Source: Dyadobacter sandarakinus
GTDB taxonomy: Bacteria; Bacteroidota; Bacteroidia; Cytophagales; Spirosomataceae
Length of the DNA stretch: 64,000 nucleotides
Reading direction: 5' to 3'
Assembly: GCF_016894445.1 (NCBI RefSeq)
Contig: NZ_CP056775.1
Span: 2,544,001-2,608,000, forward strand
Part shown: piece after piece, positions 43,268-52,441 of the stretch
How the letters are laid out: the number at the start of each line of letters is the position of its first letter
Numbering within the stretch: the first letter of the stretch is position 1
Program-made: the position numbers and the translations under genes
Notes under the pieces: model-generated
The model's database searches: none
What the model was told of the DNA's origin: nothing
The model's input: only the letters and a program-made list of their open reading frames with translations

Positions 43268-44562
43268 TGATTTATAAAAAAACAAAAACTGATATGATGA
43301 ACAGTAATGCACTACTCCGCATACTGCTGCTGGTTTTGATGGCCTTTTCCGGTCGGTTTTCCTTGGCTGACCATGCGGGGAAAGCCGCCCGGACCGCGCC
43401 GGCCGACACGGTAGCTGCACCCAAAGTATTTATTAACACGGGCTTTGAAAACGCTTCGCCCATGAACTGGGACACAGATGCCGAAGGCCGGGTAATTGGC
43501 AGCCTGATATACGATCACGAGCGCTTTGCGCAAAACCGCGCCAATAACCACTGGCACTTTCAAGTGGAGGCGCAAACAGGCACGGACGTGACCATCATCC
43601 TGCAAAACTTTGACAACATCTGGAACAATACCCACGCAAGCCCGATCTCGAAGCAATCGCCTGTTGTGGTTTCTTTTGATAACAAAACCTGGGAAACGCG
43701 CCCGGCGGAATTCCTACCCGATAACCGACTGCAGATCAAACTGAAGATGTCCGGACCCAGCGTGTACATTGCCAGCATTGAGCCTTACCGGATCAGTGAT
43801 CTGGATCGGTTTCTGGCCAGAATTAAAAACAATAAGCTGGTCAAAGTCAGTCGGATTGGGCAAACCTCGGAGGGCCGCTCACTGGAAATTATTACCATCG
43901 GAAATGAAAAAGCCACCAAAAAGCTTTTTCTCCGGGGCCGGGCGCATGCATTCGAGGCAGGTGGCAACTGGACGCTCGAAGGTTTCGTAGACCGTCTTTT
44001 GCAAAATGATGCGGAAGCAAGAAAGTGGCTCAAAAGATACTGTGTGTACATTTTGCCGATGGCCAACAAAGACGGTGTAGCCCGCGGCAAGACACGTTTC
44101 AATGCAAACGGATATGACTTGAACCGCAAGTGGGACAAACCCGCCGACTCGCTGGTTGCGCCGGAAAACTTTTATCTTGAAAAGTGGCTGCGCATGATGG
44201 TGAGCACAAACAGAAAGCCCGACCTCGCCCTGGATGTACATAATGACAATGGAGGCAACCTGCACGTGAGCCGGCCCGACGGGGACATCAAAAAGTACCT
44301 CATGAACATGGCTAAGCTGGACTCGCTGCTGCGGAAACATACCTGGTTTACGGAAGGCTCAACCAGGCCGGGTTTTCGGAACCCGGGCACATTGGGTGAG
44401 GGTTTTATGGAGCGTTTCGGCATTGAAGCAGCGGTGTACGAGCTGAATTATGAATGGGTCGAAGGATTGAAAAAGGCGCCCGTCGCAAAAGACTGGCTGC
44501 TGCTTGGAAGCCAGCTCCCGAATGTTTTTTATGAGTATTTTGAAGAAAAGCCGGGCCGATGA
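43267..44562 (+). CDS. M14 family zinc carboxypeptidase, CCP-like, variant metal motif
   Basis: 431 residues from ATG 43267 (in-frame ATGs at 43294 and 43297 would give shorter leaders). A signal peptide is present (about 15-34). An N-terminal beta-domain (about 50-170, INTGFENASPMNW, NNHWHFQVE) resembles the N-domain of cytosolic-carboxypeptidase-like M14 proteins. The catalytic domain has zinc-ligand candidates His227 and Glu230 in RAHAFEAGGNW (the usual form is HPGE), His325 in LDVHNDNGG, and general-base Glu392 in AVYELNYEW. It should remove C-terminal amino acids from peptides or conjugates in the periplasm. It is coupled at both ends (TGATG before, ATGA after). Confidence 0.85.
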   Translation: MIYKKTKTDMMNSNALLRILLLVLMAFSGRFSLADHAGKAARTAPADTVAAPKVFINTGFENASPMNWDTDAEGRVIGSLIYDHERFAQNRANNHWHFQVEAQTGTDVTIILQNFDNIWNNTHASPISKQSPVVVSFDNKTWETRPAEFLPDNRLQIKLKMSGPSVYIASIEPYRISDLDRFLARIKNNKLVKVSRIGQTSEGRSLEIITIGNEKATKKLFLRGRAHAFEAGGNWTLEGFVDRLLQNDAEARKWLKRYCVYILPMANKDGVARGKTRFNANGYDLNRKWDKPADSLVAPENFYLEKWLRMMVSTNRKPDLALDVHNDNGGNLHVSRPDGDIKKYLMNMAKLDSLLRKHTWFTEGSTRPGFRNPGTLGEGFMERFGIEAAVYELNYEWVEGLKKAPVAKDWLLLGSQLPNVFYEYFEEKPGR

Positions 44563-46073
44563 AAAGACTGATCGGGAGTATTTGCGCCGCAGCCGGGATC
44601 TTTGCAACCTGCACTTTTTCAGCAGGGCACCGCACATTCCGGGACGACCTTCCTGCAACATCTGAAAGTGAAAGATACGAGCTCGACTCAACAGTGCTCA
44701 AACTGGAAACGATAGCCTCGCACCTGAATGCCGTGTGGGATATGGCCTGGGGACCGGATCAATGGATCTGGTTTTCGGATCAGGATGGAAAAGTGAGCAG
44801 GCTCAATCCAGCAACCGGGCAAATCGTCGATATCTTGCAAATACACGATTACTACCGCAAGCGTCTGGGCCTGATGAGTATGGTCCTCCATCCTGACTGG
44901 CAGAAGCACCCGCACGTTTTTATCAACTACAGCCACATGCAGCCCGACTCGGTGATTGTCTCGAAACTCGTGCGCTATACGTATAATGGAAAAACACTGG
45001 TGGCACCAAAGCTGCTGTACCAGATTCCCGGCTACCTCGGCCATAATGGTTCGAGGCTGGTGATCAGTAAAGACAGGAAAATTCTCTGGGCGACGGGCGA
45101 CCTGAAAAAACATGAAACGATTCAGAACCCGGCATTTGCAAACGGAAAAGTACTCCGCCTCAACCTTGACGGCAGCATTCCGGAGGATAATCCGTATCCC
45201 GGCAGTGCCGCCTGGGCCATGGGCTTCCGAGTGCCGCAGGGACTGACCTATACGGCCGGCGGAAAGCTTTTTATTGCCGAGCATGGCGATGCCACGGACG
45301 ATGAGGTGAATCTGGCACAAAAGCGGAAAAGTTACGGATGGCCCGCGATTGCAGGTTTTTGCGACCTGCCCGAAGAGCAACGCAACTGCCCCGATTCGGC
45401 TGTTGCGCCGGTAAAAGCCTGGACACCCACCATTGCCCCTGCAGGGATGGACTACTACCGGGGCAATATCCCGGAATGGAACAATGCATTGCTGCTGACA
45501 ACCTTGAAAGACCAGAGCCTGCGCGTGTTGCGCCTGGACAGTAAGCAGGAAAAAGTCACCGGCGAGCAGGTGGTATTCAGTAAAAAGTTTGGGCGGCTCC
45601 GCGATGTGTGCGTTTCACCCTCAGGCGATATCTACATTTCCACCAGCAACCGTGACTGGAACCCGCCTGCCGGCTTTCCTGCCCAGGCCGACGACCGCAT
45701 TATCCAAATCCGCCGCTCCGGTACCATCCCGAAAGCAGCGAGAATTGTTAAAAAAGAACAAAACAACGGAAGCGGAGATGCGGCTGCATTGTATGCCAGC
45801 TTTTGTGAATCGTGCCACAAGGCTGACGGTCAGGGCGTGCGGGGTTCGTTCCCGTCACTGGTGGCTTCCAGGCTGGTGGCCGGGGATAAAACGGAGCTGC
45901 TCCGGTTTATTCTGAAAGGATCGCAGGCAGCGACGGGTGAAGCGATGCCGGCATTCAGCTTTCTGACCGATGCCCAGCTTGCGGCGGTGAGCACCTTTGT
46001 GCGCGGCAAGTTCGGTAAGGTGTCGGAAGTGCGTGCAGGAGAAGTGGCGCAAGCCAGGAACCTGAGGGACTAG
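44559..46073 (+). CDS. PQQ-type sugar dehydrogenase fused to a C-terminal cytochrome c domain
   Basis: 504 residues. A signal peptide (about 1-22) precedes a six-bladed GSDH-type propeller (about 45-395) with LNAVWDMAWGPDQWIWFSDQDG, GLMSMVLHPDW, YLGHNGSRLVISKD, FRVPQGLTYTAGGKLFIAEHGD and DEVNLAQKRKSYGWP. After a Lys/Asn-rich linker comes a cytochrome c domain (about 408-490) with CESCHKADGQG: haem attachment by Cys416 and Cys419, axial ligand His420; GEAMPAF supplies the likely Met ligand. Electrons from oxidised substrate should pass directly to the built-in haem in the periplasm. Its start overlaps the M14 gene by four bases, so it is the last gene of the sigma-controlled operon. Confidence 0.92.
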   Translation: MKRLIGSICAAAGIFATCTFSAGHRTFRDDLPATSESERYELDSTVLKLETIASHLNAVWDMAWGPDQWIWFSDQDGKVSRLNPATGQIVDILQIHDYYRKRLGLMSMVLHPDWQKHPHVFINYSHMQPDSVIVSKLVRYTYNGKTLVAPKLLYQIPGYLGHNGSRLVISKDRKILWATGDLKKHETIQNPAFANGKVLRLNLDGSIPEDNPYPGSAAWAMGFRVPQGLTYTAGGKLFIAEHGDATDDEVNLAQKRKSYGWPAIAGFCDLPEEQRNCPDSAVAPVKAWTPTIAPAGMDYYRGNIPEWNNALLLTTLKDQSLRVLRLDSKQEKVTGEQVVFSKKFGRLRDVCVSPSGDIYISTSNRDWNPPAGFPAQADDRIIQIRRSGTIPKAARIVKKEQNNGSGDAAALYASFCESCHKADGQGVRGSFPSLVASRLVAGDKTELLRFILKGSQAATGEAMPAFSFLTDAQLAAVSTFVRGKFGKVSEVRAGEVAQARNLRD

Positions 46074-46117
46074 CCGGATAAACCGGCCTGCCCAAGCTTC
46101 GGATGTGTTTGTATGCT

Positions 46118-48697
46118 TTAATTCAAACGCATGCCCAGCGAAATGTATGCAATGCTTCGCTCACGGGATACGCCCAGTACGGCTTCCAGCACCAGTAGCC
46201 GGGCCGGAATGAAGTAGAACCCGCCGCCATACCCGGCATGTATCCTCCGGGAATCTTCGCCCTGAGCCCATACCCGTCCGAGATCCCCGAATCCGATTAA
46301 ACCAATGGAACCCGGCAGCAGGTACGAGCGGAAATCAAAAAGTCGGAGCCGCATTTCAAGGTTGTTGTACACCATGGTTCCGCCCGTAAACCGGCCGGTA
46401 TTATAGCCGCGCAGGTTAGCCAGGCCACCCAGTTTTACCTTCTGGAAAAATGCAGCCTGGCCCAAAACCGCTGCTCCTCCCGTTTTATTGGTGATCGTCC
46501 ATACCGAGTCACGTCCGGGATTAAGCGTGAAGGCAAACTCCGATGTGAGGTGCAGGTAACTTTTTCTGCTGCCGGCAATGCCCGTGTACCCGGCTACCGA
46601 AGTATTCCAGTAAATGCCGTCAGTACGCACAATGCCTTTGTTACGTGTATCAAGCGTGAGACTGGCCAGGGTGCCGGCGTACCCTTTATCCGTAAAAACC
46701 TTTTCGTCAGGGTTTGCCTGATCGTATGCATTCAGAAACTTGTTGAGGTTGTTTTTCCGGCTGCTTCCGTAAAACTGGCCGGCGAACCCTCCGCTCACGC
46801 GCCAGTTGGCGTAGTCCCGGTAGAGGCTCACATCGGCTGTCACGTACTCGTACCGGTTACGGTAATAGTCAATTTTTTTGTTTCCTTCATTTACAAAAAC
46901 ACTGTTGTTGCCGATGCCGAAAAAGTTGCTGACGTTATTCGGGCCGCGCGACCTTGCATTGATCATCAGGTTATTTTTTCCCCAAATGCTTTTGAAATCA
47001 CCATTGTAGGTAATCAGGAACGATTCCCGCGCCAGGGAATAGTCAGCCACCAGCTCATGCCTGAATGCGTACGGTACTTTGCGAAAACCATGTTTTTCAT
47101 ACGAAAAGCCGCCTTGCAGCGACACCCCTTTGTCTACCCCGTAACTTCCCGAAGTGATTAGCGCAAAGCGGTCGTACCTGAAACTCCTGCCATCGAATTC
47201 ATTCACCAGTGAATCAGCGGATAGCCTCAGCCGGGCATTGGACGGGGATGGAAAATGGTTGTCTTTTCCTTTACGATCGTAAATGTAGATCCGGCGCCTG
47301 TTGTCCAGCCCGGCCGCAACATGCACGCTGTCGCGTCCCCCGCCGGCAATGATACGTACCGTAATGGGCGAGGGCCGCTGGCCGGTTATGGAAAACACGT
47401 CGCTGTTACCAAATCCGTACAGGTGTACTTCCCGGGTGATTTCCGGATGAAAAGTGCGCTTGTAAGTGGCATGATCAATGGTTCCGTCTTTTTTGATCTT
47501 GTTTACAGCCACAGTCAGTGATCCGTCTGTATGGTTTTGTATTTCAAAATGATCATGCTTGTCGGTAGCCAGGACCTCCACATCCCTGGACAAAAACCTG
47601 TAATATGCCAGTGCCTGCACCGGCAGGTGATTTCGCCTTGCTATGAAGTTTTTAATGATTTCACGGCCCGAAATGCTGAAAATGGTGTCGGGTAACTTTT
47701 TTACGGCGGTGGTGATCAGCTCGTCCGTCAGCGTATTTTGTACCAGGGTAATTTGCGACTTCCAGTCACTTTCGTCCAGCTGGTTGAGGAAATATCGGTC
47801 GAAAGACTGGTTCTGCAGGTTCCATCCTTTGATATCGCGTATCTCAGGCCCATAAGCCTGGAACTTGGAACGCAGCCACTGGTGCGAGACCAACAAGGGG
47901 AAAATACCGTTTGTTTTATAAAAAACCTGGTCACGGTCGCGGGGTACGGGCAGGTAAGTATCTCCCTTTTTTGCCCTGATCCGCTCCCACCGCCACTGGT
48001 CTTCATGCCTGTCCCAGTCGCCCAGCAGCATATCAAGCAGACGTGCACGCAGCACAAGCCGGTCGTCGATCCGGTTGTCGTTATCGTCCCGTATCTTTTC
48101 CTGCACCGCAACTGTATTATATGTTTTGTCAACATCCAGAGGCGCACGCTCTTCAAACAGGTAAGTCTGACCGGCAAAATCAGCATTCAATGCACCCAGT
48201 ACAGGGTCCGGGGCTACATACACGATCTCGGGATTAGCATGCGGTATGCCCAGCGCTGCGGCCAGAACCGGTACAACAAGCGAGCTGTAAGGATGCGTGG
48301 CCGAGACCTGGTCTTTCAGAATGTCGCTGGCAAGGGTATTTTTCAGCTCGCTGCTCAGCTTGCGGTCGGGGTATTTCTGCAAAGTACGCAGTACCCACTG
48401 CCGGCCGGAGGAATCCTGCAGCCGGAGGGAGCGGGTCTGGTTGCCGCCTCCCTGCTGAATGATCTTCAGCCCCCCTTTTTCTGAAGATAAATGCAGCACA
48501 CGCATTTTCACCGGCGCCCCCCATACTGCCCGGTGATGGCTGCCCAGAAATATGCGGTGCAGGCGGCTCACCTGATCATACGCCGGCCCGGCCGCAATGG
48601 TGATGCTGTCGCCAGGCTGCGATCGGGCCGGCGACACAGCCACCAGCGCAGTACAGGTAAGAAAAAACAGCGCTTTGTTCAGCAGATTCAAATGCAT
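46118..48697 (-). CDS. Omp85/BamA-type outer-membrane barrel with kinase-like N-terminal region
   Basis: 859 residues from ATG 48697 (the 48718 codon is TTG). Signal peptide about 1-27. Residues about 80-330 look like an atypical kinase fold of the HipA/CotH/Fam20 type: a Gly-rich loop (GGGNQTRSLRLQD), a VAIK-like strand (QWVLRTLQKY, 100-109), a catalytic-loop-like LLDMLLGDWDRHEDQW (220-235) and a metal-loop-like RDRDQVF (253-259). No POTRA repeats are evident. The C-terminal ~330 residues form an Omp85/surface-antigen barrel (KLGGLANLRGYNTGRFTGG, LIGFGDLGRVWAQGE, ending SIAYISLGMRLN). The kinase reading is motif-based inference. Convergent with the dehydrogenase gene, monocistronic. Confidence 0.8.
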   Translation of the reverse strand: MHLNLLNKALFFLTCTALVAVSPARSQPGDSITIAAGPAYDQVSRLHRIFLGSHHRAVWGAPVKMRVLHLSSEKGGLKIIQQGGGNQTRSLRLQDSSGRQWVLRTLQKYPDRKLSSELKNTLASDILKDQVSATHPYSSLVVPVLAAALGIPHANPEIVYVAPDPVLGALNADFAGQTYLFEERAPLDVDKTYNTVAVQEKIRDDNDNRIDDRLVLRARLLDMLLGDWDRHEDQWRWERIRAKKGDTYLPVPRDRDQVFYKTNGIFPLLVSHQWLRSKFQAYGPEIRDIKGWNLQNQSFDRYFLNQLDESDWKSQITLVQNTLTDELITTAVKKLPDTIFSISGREIIKNFIARRNHLPVQALAYYRFLSRDVEVLATDKHDHFEIQNHTDGSLTVAVNKIKKDGTIDHATYKRTFHPEITREVHLYGFGNSDVFSITGQRPSPITVRIIAGGGRDSVHVAAGLDNRRRIYIYDRKGKDNHFPSPSNARLRLSADSLVNEFDGRSFRYDRFALITSGSYGVDKGVSLQGGFSYEKHGFRKVPYAFRHELVADYSLARESFLITYNGDFKSIWGKNNLMINARSRGPNNVSNFFGIGNNSVFVNEGNKKIDYYRNRYEYVTADVSLYRDYANWRVSGGFAGQFYGSSRKNNLNKFLNAYDQANPDEKVFTDKGYAGTLASLTLDTRNKGIVRTDGIYWNTSVAGYTGIAGSRKSYLHLTSEFAFTLNPGRDSVWTITNKTGGAAVLGQAAFFQKVKLGGLANLRGYNTGRFTGGTMVYNNLEMRLRLFDFRSYLLPGSIGLIGFGDLGRVWAQGEDSRRIHAGYGGGFYFIPARLLVLEAVLGVSRERSIAYISLGMRLN

Positions 48698-48821
48698 TCC
48701 AATCAATTTCACCCCCAAAATGCGACAACAATATGCCTAAATCAAGCTGCGGGCACATTCTTTCGCAAACTCCGATACCCGCCCCGAGAGAAGCCGGTGT
48801 TACAAAGGCTCGATCCCGCCC

Positions 48822-50009
48822 TCACTTTGCATAGTATGCATCGGCAAACCGGACAAATTGTGCCCAATCAAAAAAGGTAAGGTCGTGCACGCCTGTACGG
48901 TTATGGTATCCGAGCGGCGGCCGTGTGACAGGTGTATCAGGTGCAGGCGGCACAGCCGGCAGATGCGACGGTTGTTTATACAATGCAAAAACAGGCTCGG
49001 CATGTTTAATGGCCAGAAAAGTGCCCGTAGGATCAGCCCACAAGTCTTTGGTAGCATTGGTGGCGTACACAGGCCGGGGTGCCATTAGCGCGATCAGCAT
49101 GTGCTGGTCTACCGGCAGCGCCTGTTCGTTATCATTGTACTGCTTGTAATTGTTGTTAAACCAGTGTGGAAACTGCCTGTTGATAACCGCAACGCTTTCG
49201 CCGAAATTACGCCTGGACAAAGCTGCTCCTGTATTGCCGGAACAATTGGAAAAGCAAATTGCAAAACGCTGATCCTGTGCCGCTGCCCAAAGCGTTGCCT
49301 TCCCTCCCCTGGAATGTCCGACTACACCTACTTTGCGGGCATCAATGTCTTTGTCGGTCACGAGGTAGTCCATGGCCCTGCTTGCCGCCCATGCCCACGC
49401 ACCTACGGCTTTCATCCCGTCGTCGGCTCGGGCCAGCTCGGGATAAAGCCGTAAAACGCCCTGCTGGTAAGTGTCCTTGTTATCAGGCGCAGCATCGCTA
49501 TAATGAAATGCAGCGATGGCATACCCGCTTGCAATCACCTGCTCGGCAGGCCAGAAACCACTGACTGAGTCGCGGGATGCGAGCGTGTTCCTCCTGCTCC
49601 GGTTATTGATCAGCAGCATTGCAGGCGCCGGCTTTTTCCGGCCAGCAGGCACAAAGAGGATCAGGTTTATTTTTACTGAATCGGACTTCTCGGTGACCGT
49701 GATCTCCACTTCCTTAAGAATGGCCCTCCCCTGCATGGCAGCCGGATCAACCCGGGTAAGCCGGAAGCCGATCTTGTCATACGAAGCCGGCATGCGCCCG
49801 TAAACATGTTCTTCAAACAATGCCAGGAGCTCGGGCCTGCGTTTGGTCTCCCAGTCCTTTGCATTGTCTATTTTTTCCTTGCTTTCTGTCTGCAGCAGTT
49901 CGGGCAGCACGTAGGTACCTGCCTTACTTTCATCATAGTTTTGTGCCCGGCCTGCCAGCGGGCAGCCCAACAGGAGTACTGCAATCAGCAGCATTGCATG
50001 ACGTGTCAT
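48822..50009 (-). CDS. Alpha/beta hydrolase, CE15-like (glucuronoyl esterase type)
   Basis: 395 residues with a signal peptide (about 1-22, LAGRAQ). The nucleophile elbow is VGVVGHSRGGKATLWAAAQD with GHSRGGK, the CE15 form of G-x-S-x-x-G; the catalytic His is in GYHNRTGVHDLTFFDW near the C-terminus. Further family signs are YGRMPASYDKIGF, DDGMKAVGAWAWAASRAMDYL and LIALMAPRPVYATNATKDLWADP. CE15 enzymes cut the ester between lignin alcohols and glucuronoxylan; some relatives have other esters as substrate. It is leftward, 127 bp after the TPR histidine kinase gene, and fits the plant-polymer theme. Confidence 0.88.
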   Translation of the reverse strand: MTRHAMLLIAVLLLGCPLAGRAQNYDESKAGTYVLPELLQTESKEKIDNAKDWETKRRPELLALFEEHVYGRMPASYDKIGFRLTRVDPAAMQGRAILKEVEITVTEKSDSVKINLILFVPAGRKKPAPAMLLINNRSRRNTLASRDSVSGFWPAEQVIASGYAIAAFHYSDAAPDNKDTYQQGVLRLYPELARADDGMKAVGAWAWAASRAMDYLVTDKDIDARKVGVVGHSRGGKATLWAAAQDQRFAICFSNCSGNTGAALSRRNFGESVAVINRQFPHWFNNNYKQYNDNEQALPVDQHMLIALMAPRPVYATNATKDLWADPTGTFLAIKHAEPVFALYKQPSHLPAVPPAPDTPVTRPPLGYHNRTGVHDLTFFDWAQFVRFADAYYAK

Positions 50010-50136
50010 TTCAATTTTGTTTTACATAAACATTCCGGCCATAGCTGACCTGGCAGGCTGCGCACCTGAACCTGCTGTGCTTAAAAGACAAACCTGGAAT
50101 GCACTTACCGGCATACAGCCTGCAAAACGGGCAATT

Positions 50137-52353
50137 TCAGGCGGGCAGCCTGATCACGAAAGTGCTGCCTTCGCCCGGCATGGAGCTCACTTCCAATGTA
50201 CCCCCATGACCTTTGGTAATGATATCGTAGCTGATGGACAGGCCCAGTCCCGTACCCTGGCCGGTGGGCTTGGTGGTATAAAATGGCTGAAAAATCTTTT
50301 GTACCGACTGCCCCGAAATACCTGTACCATTATCCTGAACACTGATCTCCACAAATTTTTCATCGCGGCGGGTGTGAATGGAAATAACGGGCTGGTACCC
50401 GTCGGGACCGGCTTTTTGTTTTTGGTTGACCGCGTAAAATGCATTGTTAAGCAAGTTGAGCAGCACGCGTCCAAGGTCCTGCGGAAAGGCATTCACCAAA
50501 CCCGTATTATGGTCCTGCCCGATATGGATCTCCGGCTGAAAATCCTGCTCCCTGGCCCGGAATGCATGGAGGGCGAGTTTGAGATATTCCTCAATCAGGG
50601 CCGGAATGTCGGTAGGCTGCGCTGTGCCGGTACTGCTCCGGGAGTGTTCCAGCATTCCTTTTACAATTCCGTCGGCGCGCTTGCCATGCTGCATGATCCG
50701 TTGCAGGTTATCCCGGATGTCGGTGGCTATGGCCCTGGCTTCATCCACACTGCCGCTTTCCAGCTCCTGCTGCATTTCCTCGGCGAGCTCCATGCTTACT
50801 TCCGAAAAGTTGTTCACAAAATTCAGCGGATTCTGTATTTCGTGGGCTATGCCGGCAGTAAGCTCACCCAGGGAGGCCATTTTCTCAGCGTGTATCAGCT
50901 GGGTCTGGGTGGTACGCAGTTTTTCAAGGGTTTCCTGCAATGCGGTTTTCTGCACTTCAAGCAGGTTGTTGGCTTTTTGTTTGGTACGGTATGCATAAAA
51001 GCTCATGGAAGCCAGCGCAAACATCAGGATGATGCCGGTTGAGAGGGTGGCCATCTGCGTTTTGGCCAGGGTGTTTTTTCGTTCCTGCTCCACCTGCTGC
51101 GCCTGCTGCTGTTTCTCAAACGCATAGGTCATGCTGAGCTCGGTCGTTTTGCGGACATTTTCTTTTCCCCGCACCGAGTCGGCAATGGAGGCGGCTACCT
51201 TTTGTGCGGCAAGCGCTCTGCGATAGTTGCCCGATTTTTCATAGCAAAGAGCGAGTTCAGCATACATTTCACCGGTTTGTGCATCGTAAATATCGGCATC
51301 CTTCAGGGCCTCGAAGCTTTGCTCAAAGTAAGGGATGGCGGCCGCATATTTTTCCTGCATACGGAGGATCACACCCATCGCCGAGTAAGTCTGGTGGATA
51401 TTGAGGGGCTGCTGCGAACGGTCCGCAATGCCGATCGCCTGCCTGGCAAGCTTTTCGGCATCCACGTACTTTTTCTGTCTGGCCAGGTTGGTGGCAGCAC
51501 GCGAAAGACTGGTGGCCTCAATGCCCGTGTCCCCCATTTGCCTGGCGAGGGCGGCAGCTTTCATGGCATAATCGTAGGCTTTTTGCTCGGTTTTCTGGTC
51601 GGTAAAAAGGGCGGCCAGATTCGTATAGGCATACAGCTCCACATTTTTGATGTCCGCCTGCCTGGCCAGGCTGACGGCCTTCCCGAAACTTTGCTCTGCA
51701 CGCTTCACGTCGCCGATATTCCGGAGGGTATTGGCAATGTTGACGAGGCAGTAAGCCTGCTGGGTGACGTCTTTTTCGGCTTCCGCTATCCGCAATGCTT
51801 TTTGCTGGTAAGCCAGTGCCTGCGGCTGGTCCGAAAGCATCTGGTAAGAAATGCCGATGTTCATATAGATCGTGCTCAGCATGTTGCCCTGCTTCTCGGC
51901 TTCTGCAATCGAGAGGGCTTTTTTCAGGAAAGACAAAGAACTGTCATACTTGCTCTGCATCCCGTACATGGTACCATAAGCATTGTACACTTTGAGCAGC
52001 TGCTGCTGATTCTCCTGATCTGAAAAAATCTTTTCAGACAGTTGCAGGTTATTTTTTGCAGCTTCAAAATCGCCCTTGTAGGAGTAATAATTTGCCGAGA
52101 GCATCCGGGCGCGGCCTTCGCCGGCAGTGTAGCTTATTTTCCGGGAAAACTGAATGGTAGAAAGGCTCAGCGCCAAAGCGGAATCCAGATTGGACGTACT
52201 TAAAATGCCAATCTTGTCCAAAAGCCGGTTAACTTTTGCCGTATCCGACTTTACAGTAGTAATAAGCCGATTAATACTGTCGAGTTTCCGATCTTGCGCC
52301 GGAGCGGCGAGTTGGCTGAACAGCAGGAATAATGCAATGGAGAGGTGTTTCAT
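50137..52353 (-). CDS. TPR-domain sensor histidine kinase
   Basis: 738 residues. A signal peptide (about 1-19) is followed by six to eight TPR units (about 60-400, such as QQLLKVYNAYGTMYGMQSKYDSSLSFLKKAL). A membrane span lies at about 435-455 (MATLSTGIILMFALASMSFYAY), then a coiled coil. The dimerisation domain has MASLGELTAGIAHEIQNPLNFV with phospho-acceptor His504, and the ATPase domain has N-box LLNLLNNAFYAV, DNGTGI and GTGLGLSISY. The TPR region lies in the periplasm and probably senses a protein or peptide. No response regulator gene is adjacent, so the partner is elsewhere. Confidence 0.93.
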   Translation of the reverse strand: MKHLSIALFLLFSQLAAPAQDRKLDSINRLITTVKSDTAKVNRLLDKIGILSTSNLDSALALSLSTIQFSRKISYTAGEGRARMLSANYYSYKGDFEAAKNNLQLSEKIFSDQENQQQLLKVYNAYGTMYGMQSKYDSSLSFLKKALSIAEAEKQGNMLSTIYMNIGISYQMLSDQPQALAYQQKALRIAEAEKDVTQQAYCLVNIANTLRNIGDVKRAEQSFGKAVSLARQADIKNVELYAYTNLAALFTDQKTEQKAYDYAMKAAALARQMGDTGIEATSLSRAATNLARQKKYVDAEKLARQAIGIADRSQQPLNIHQTYSAMGVILRMQEKYAAAIPYFEQSFEALKDADIYDAQTGEMYAELALCYEKSGNYRRALAAQKVAASIADSVRGKENVRKTTELSMTYAFEKQQQAQQVEQERKNTLAKTQMATLSTGIILMFALASMSFYAYRTKQKANNLLEVQKTALQETLEKLRTTQTQLIHAEKMASLGELTAGIAHEIQNPLNFVNNFSEVSMELAEEMQQELESGSVDEARAIATDIRDNLQRIMQHGKRADGIVKGMLEHSRSSTGTAQPTDIPALIEEYLKLALHAFRAREQDFQPEIHIGQDHNTGLVNAFPQDLGRVLLNLLNNAFYAVNQKQKAGPDGYQPVISIHTRRDEKFVEISVQDNGTGISGQSVQKIFQPFYTTKPTGQGTGLGLSISYDIITKGHGGTLEVSSMPGEGSTFVIRLPA

Positions 52354-52441
52354 TGGCGTCTGTATTCAGCTGTGAGCTTTGGACCCTGATGAGCATTGAT
52401 ATGGAACCAAGATAAGAAAAAACAACGCTTAATCCCCTGCT

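Noticed and set aside
46073..46087. GCCGG-ATAAA-CCGGC hairpin after the dehydrogenase gene
   Set aside because: The stem is only five base pairs, overlaps the stop codon and has no T tract on either strand.
50017..51042. 341-codon open frame on the plus strand
   Set aside because: Antisense to the TPR histidine kinase; no recognisable domain.
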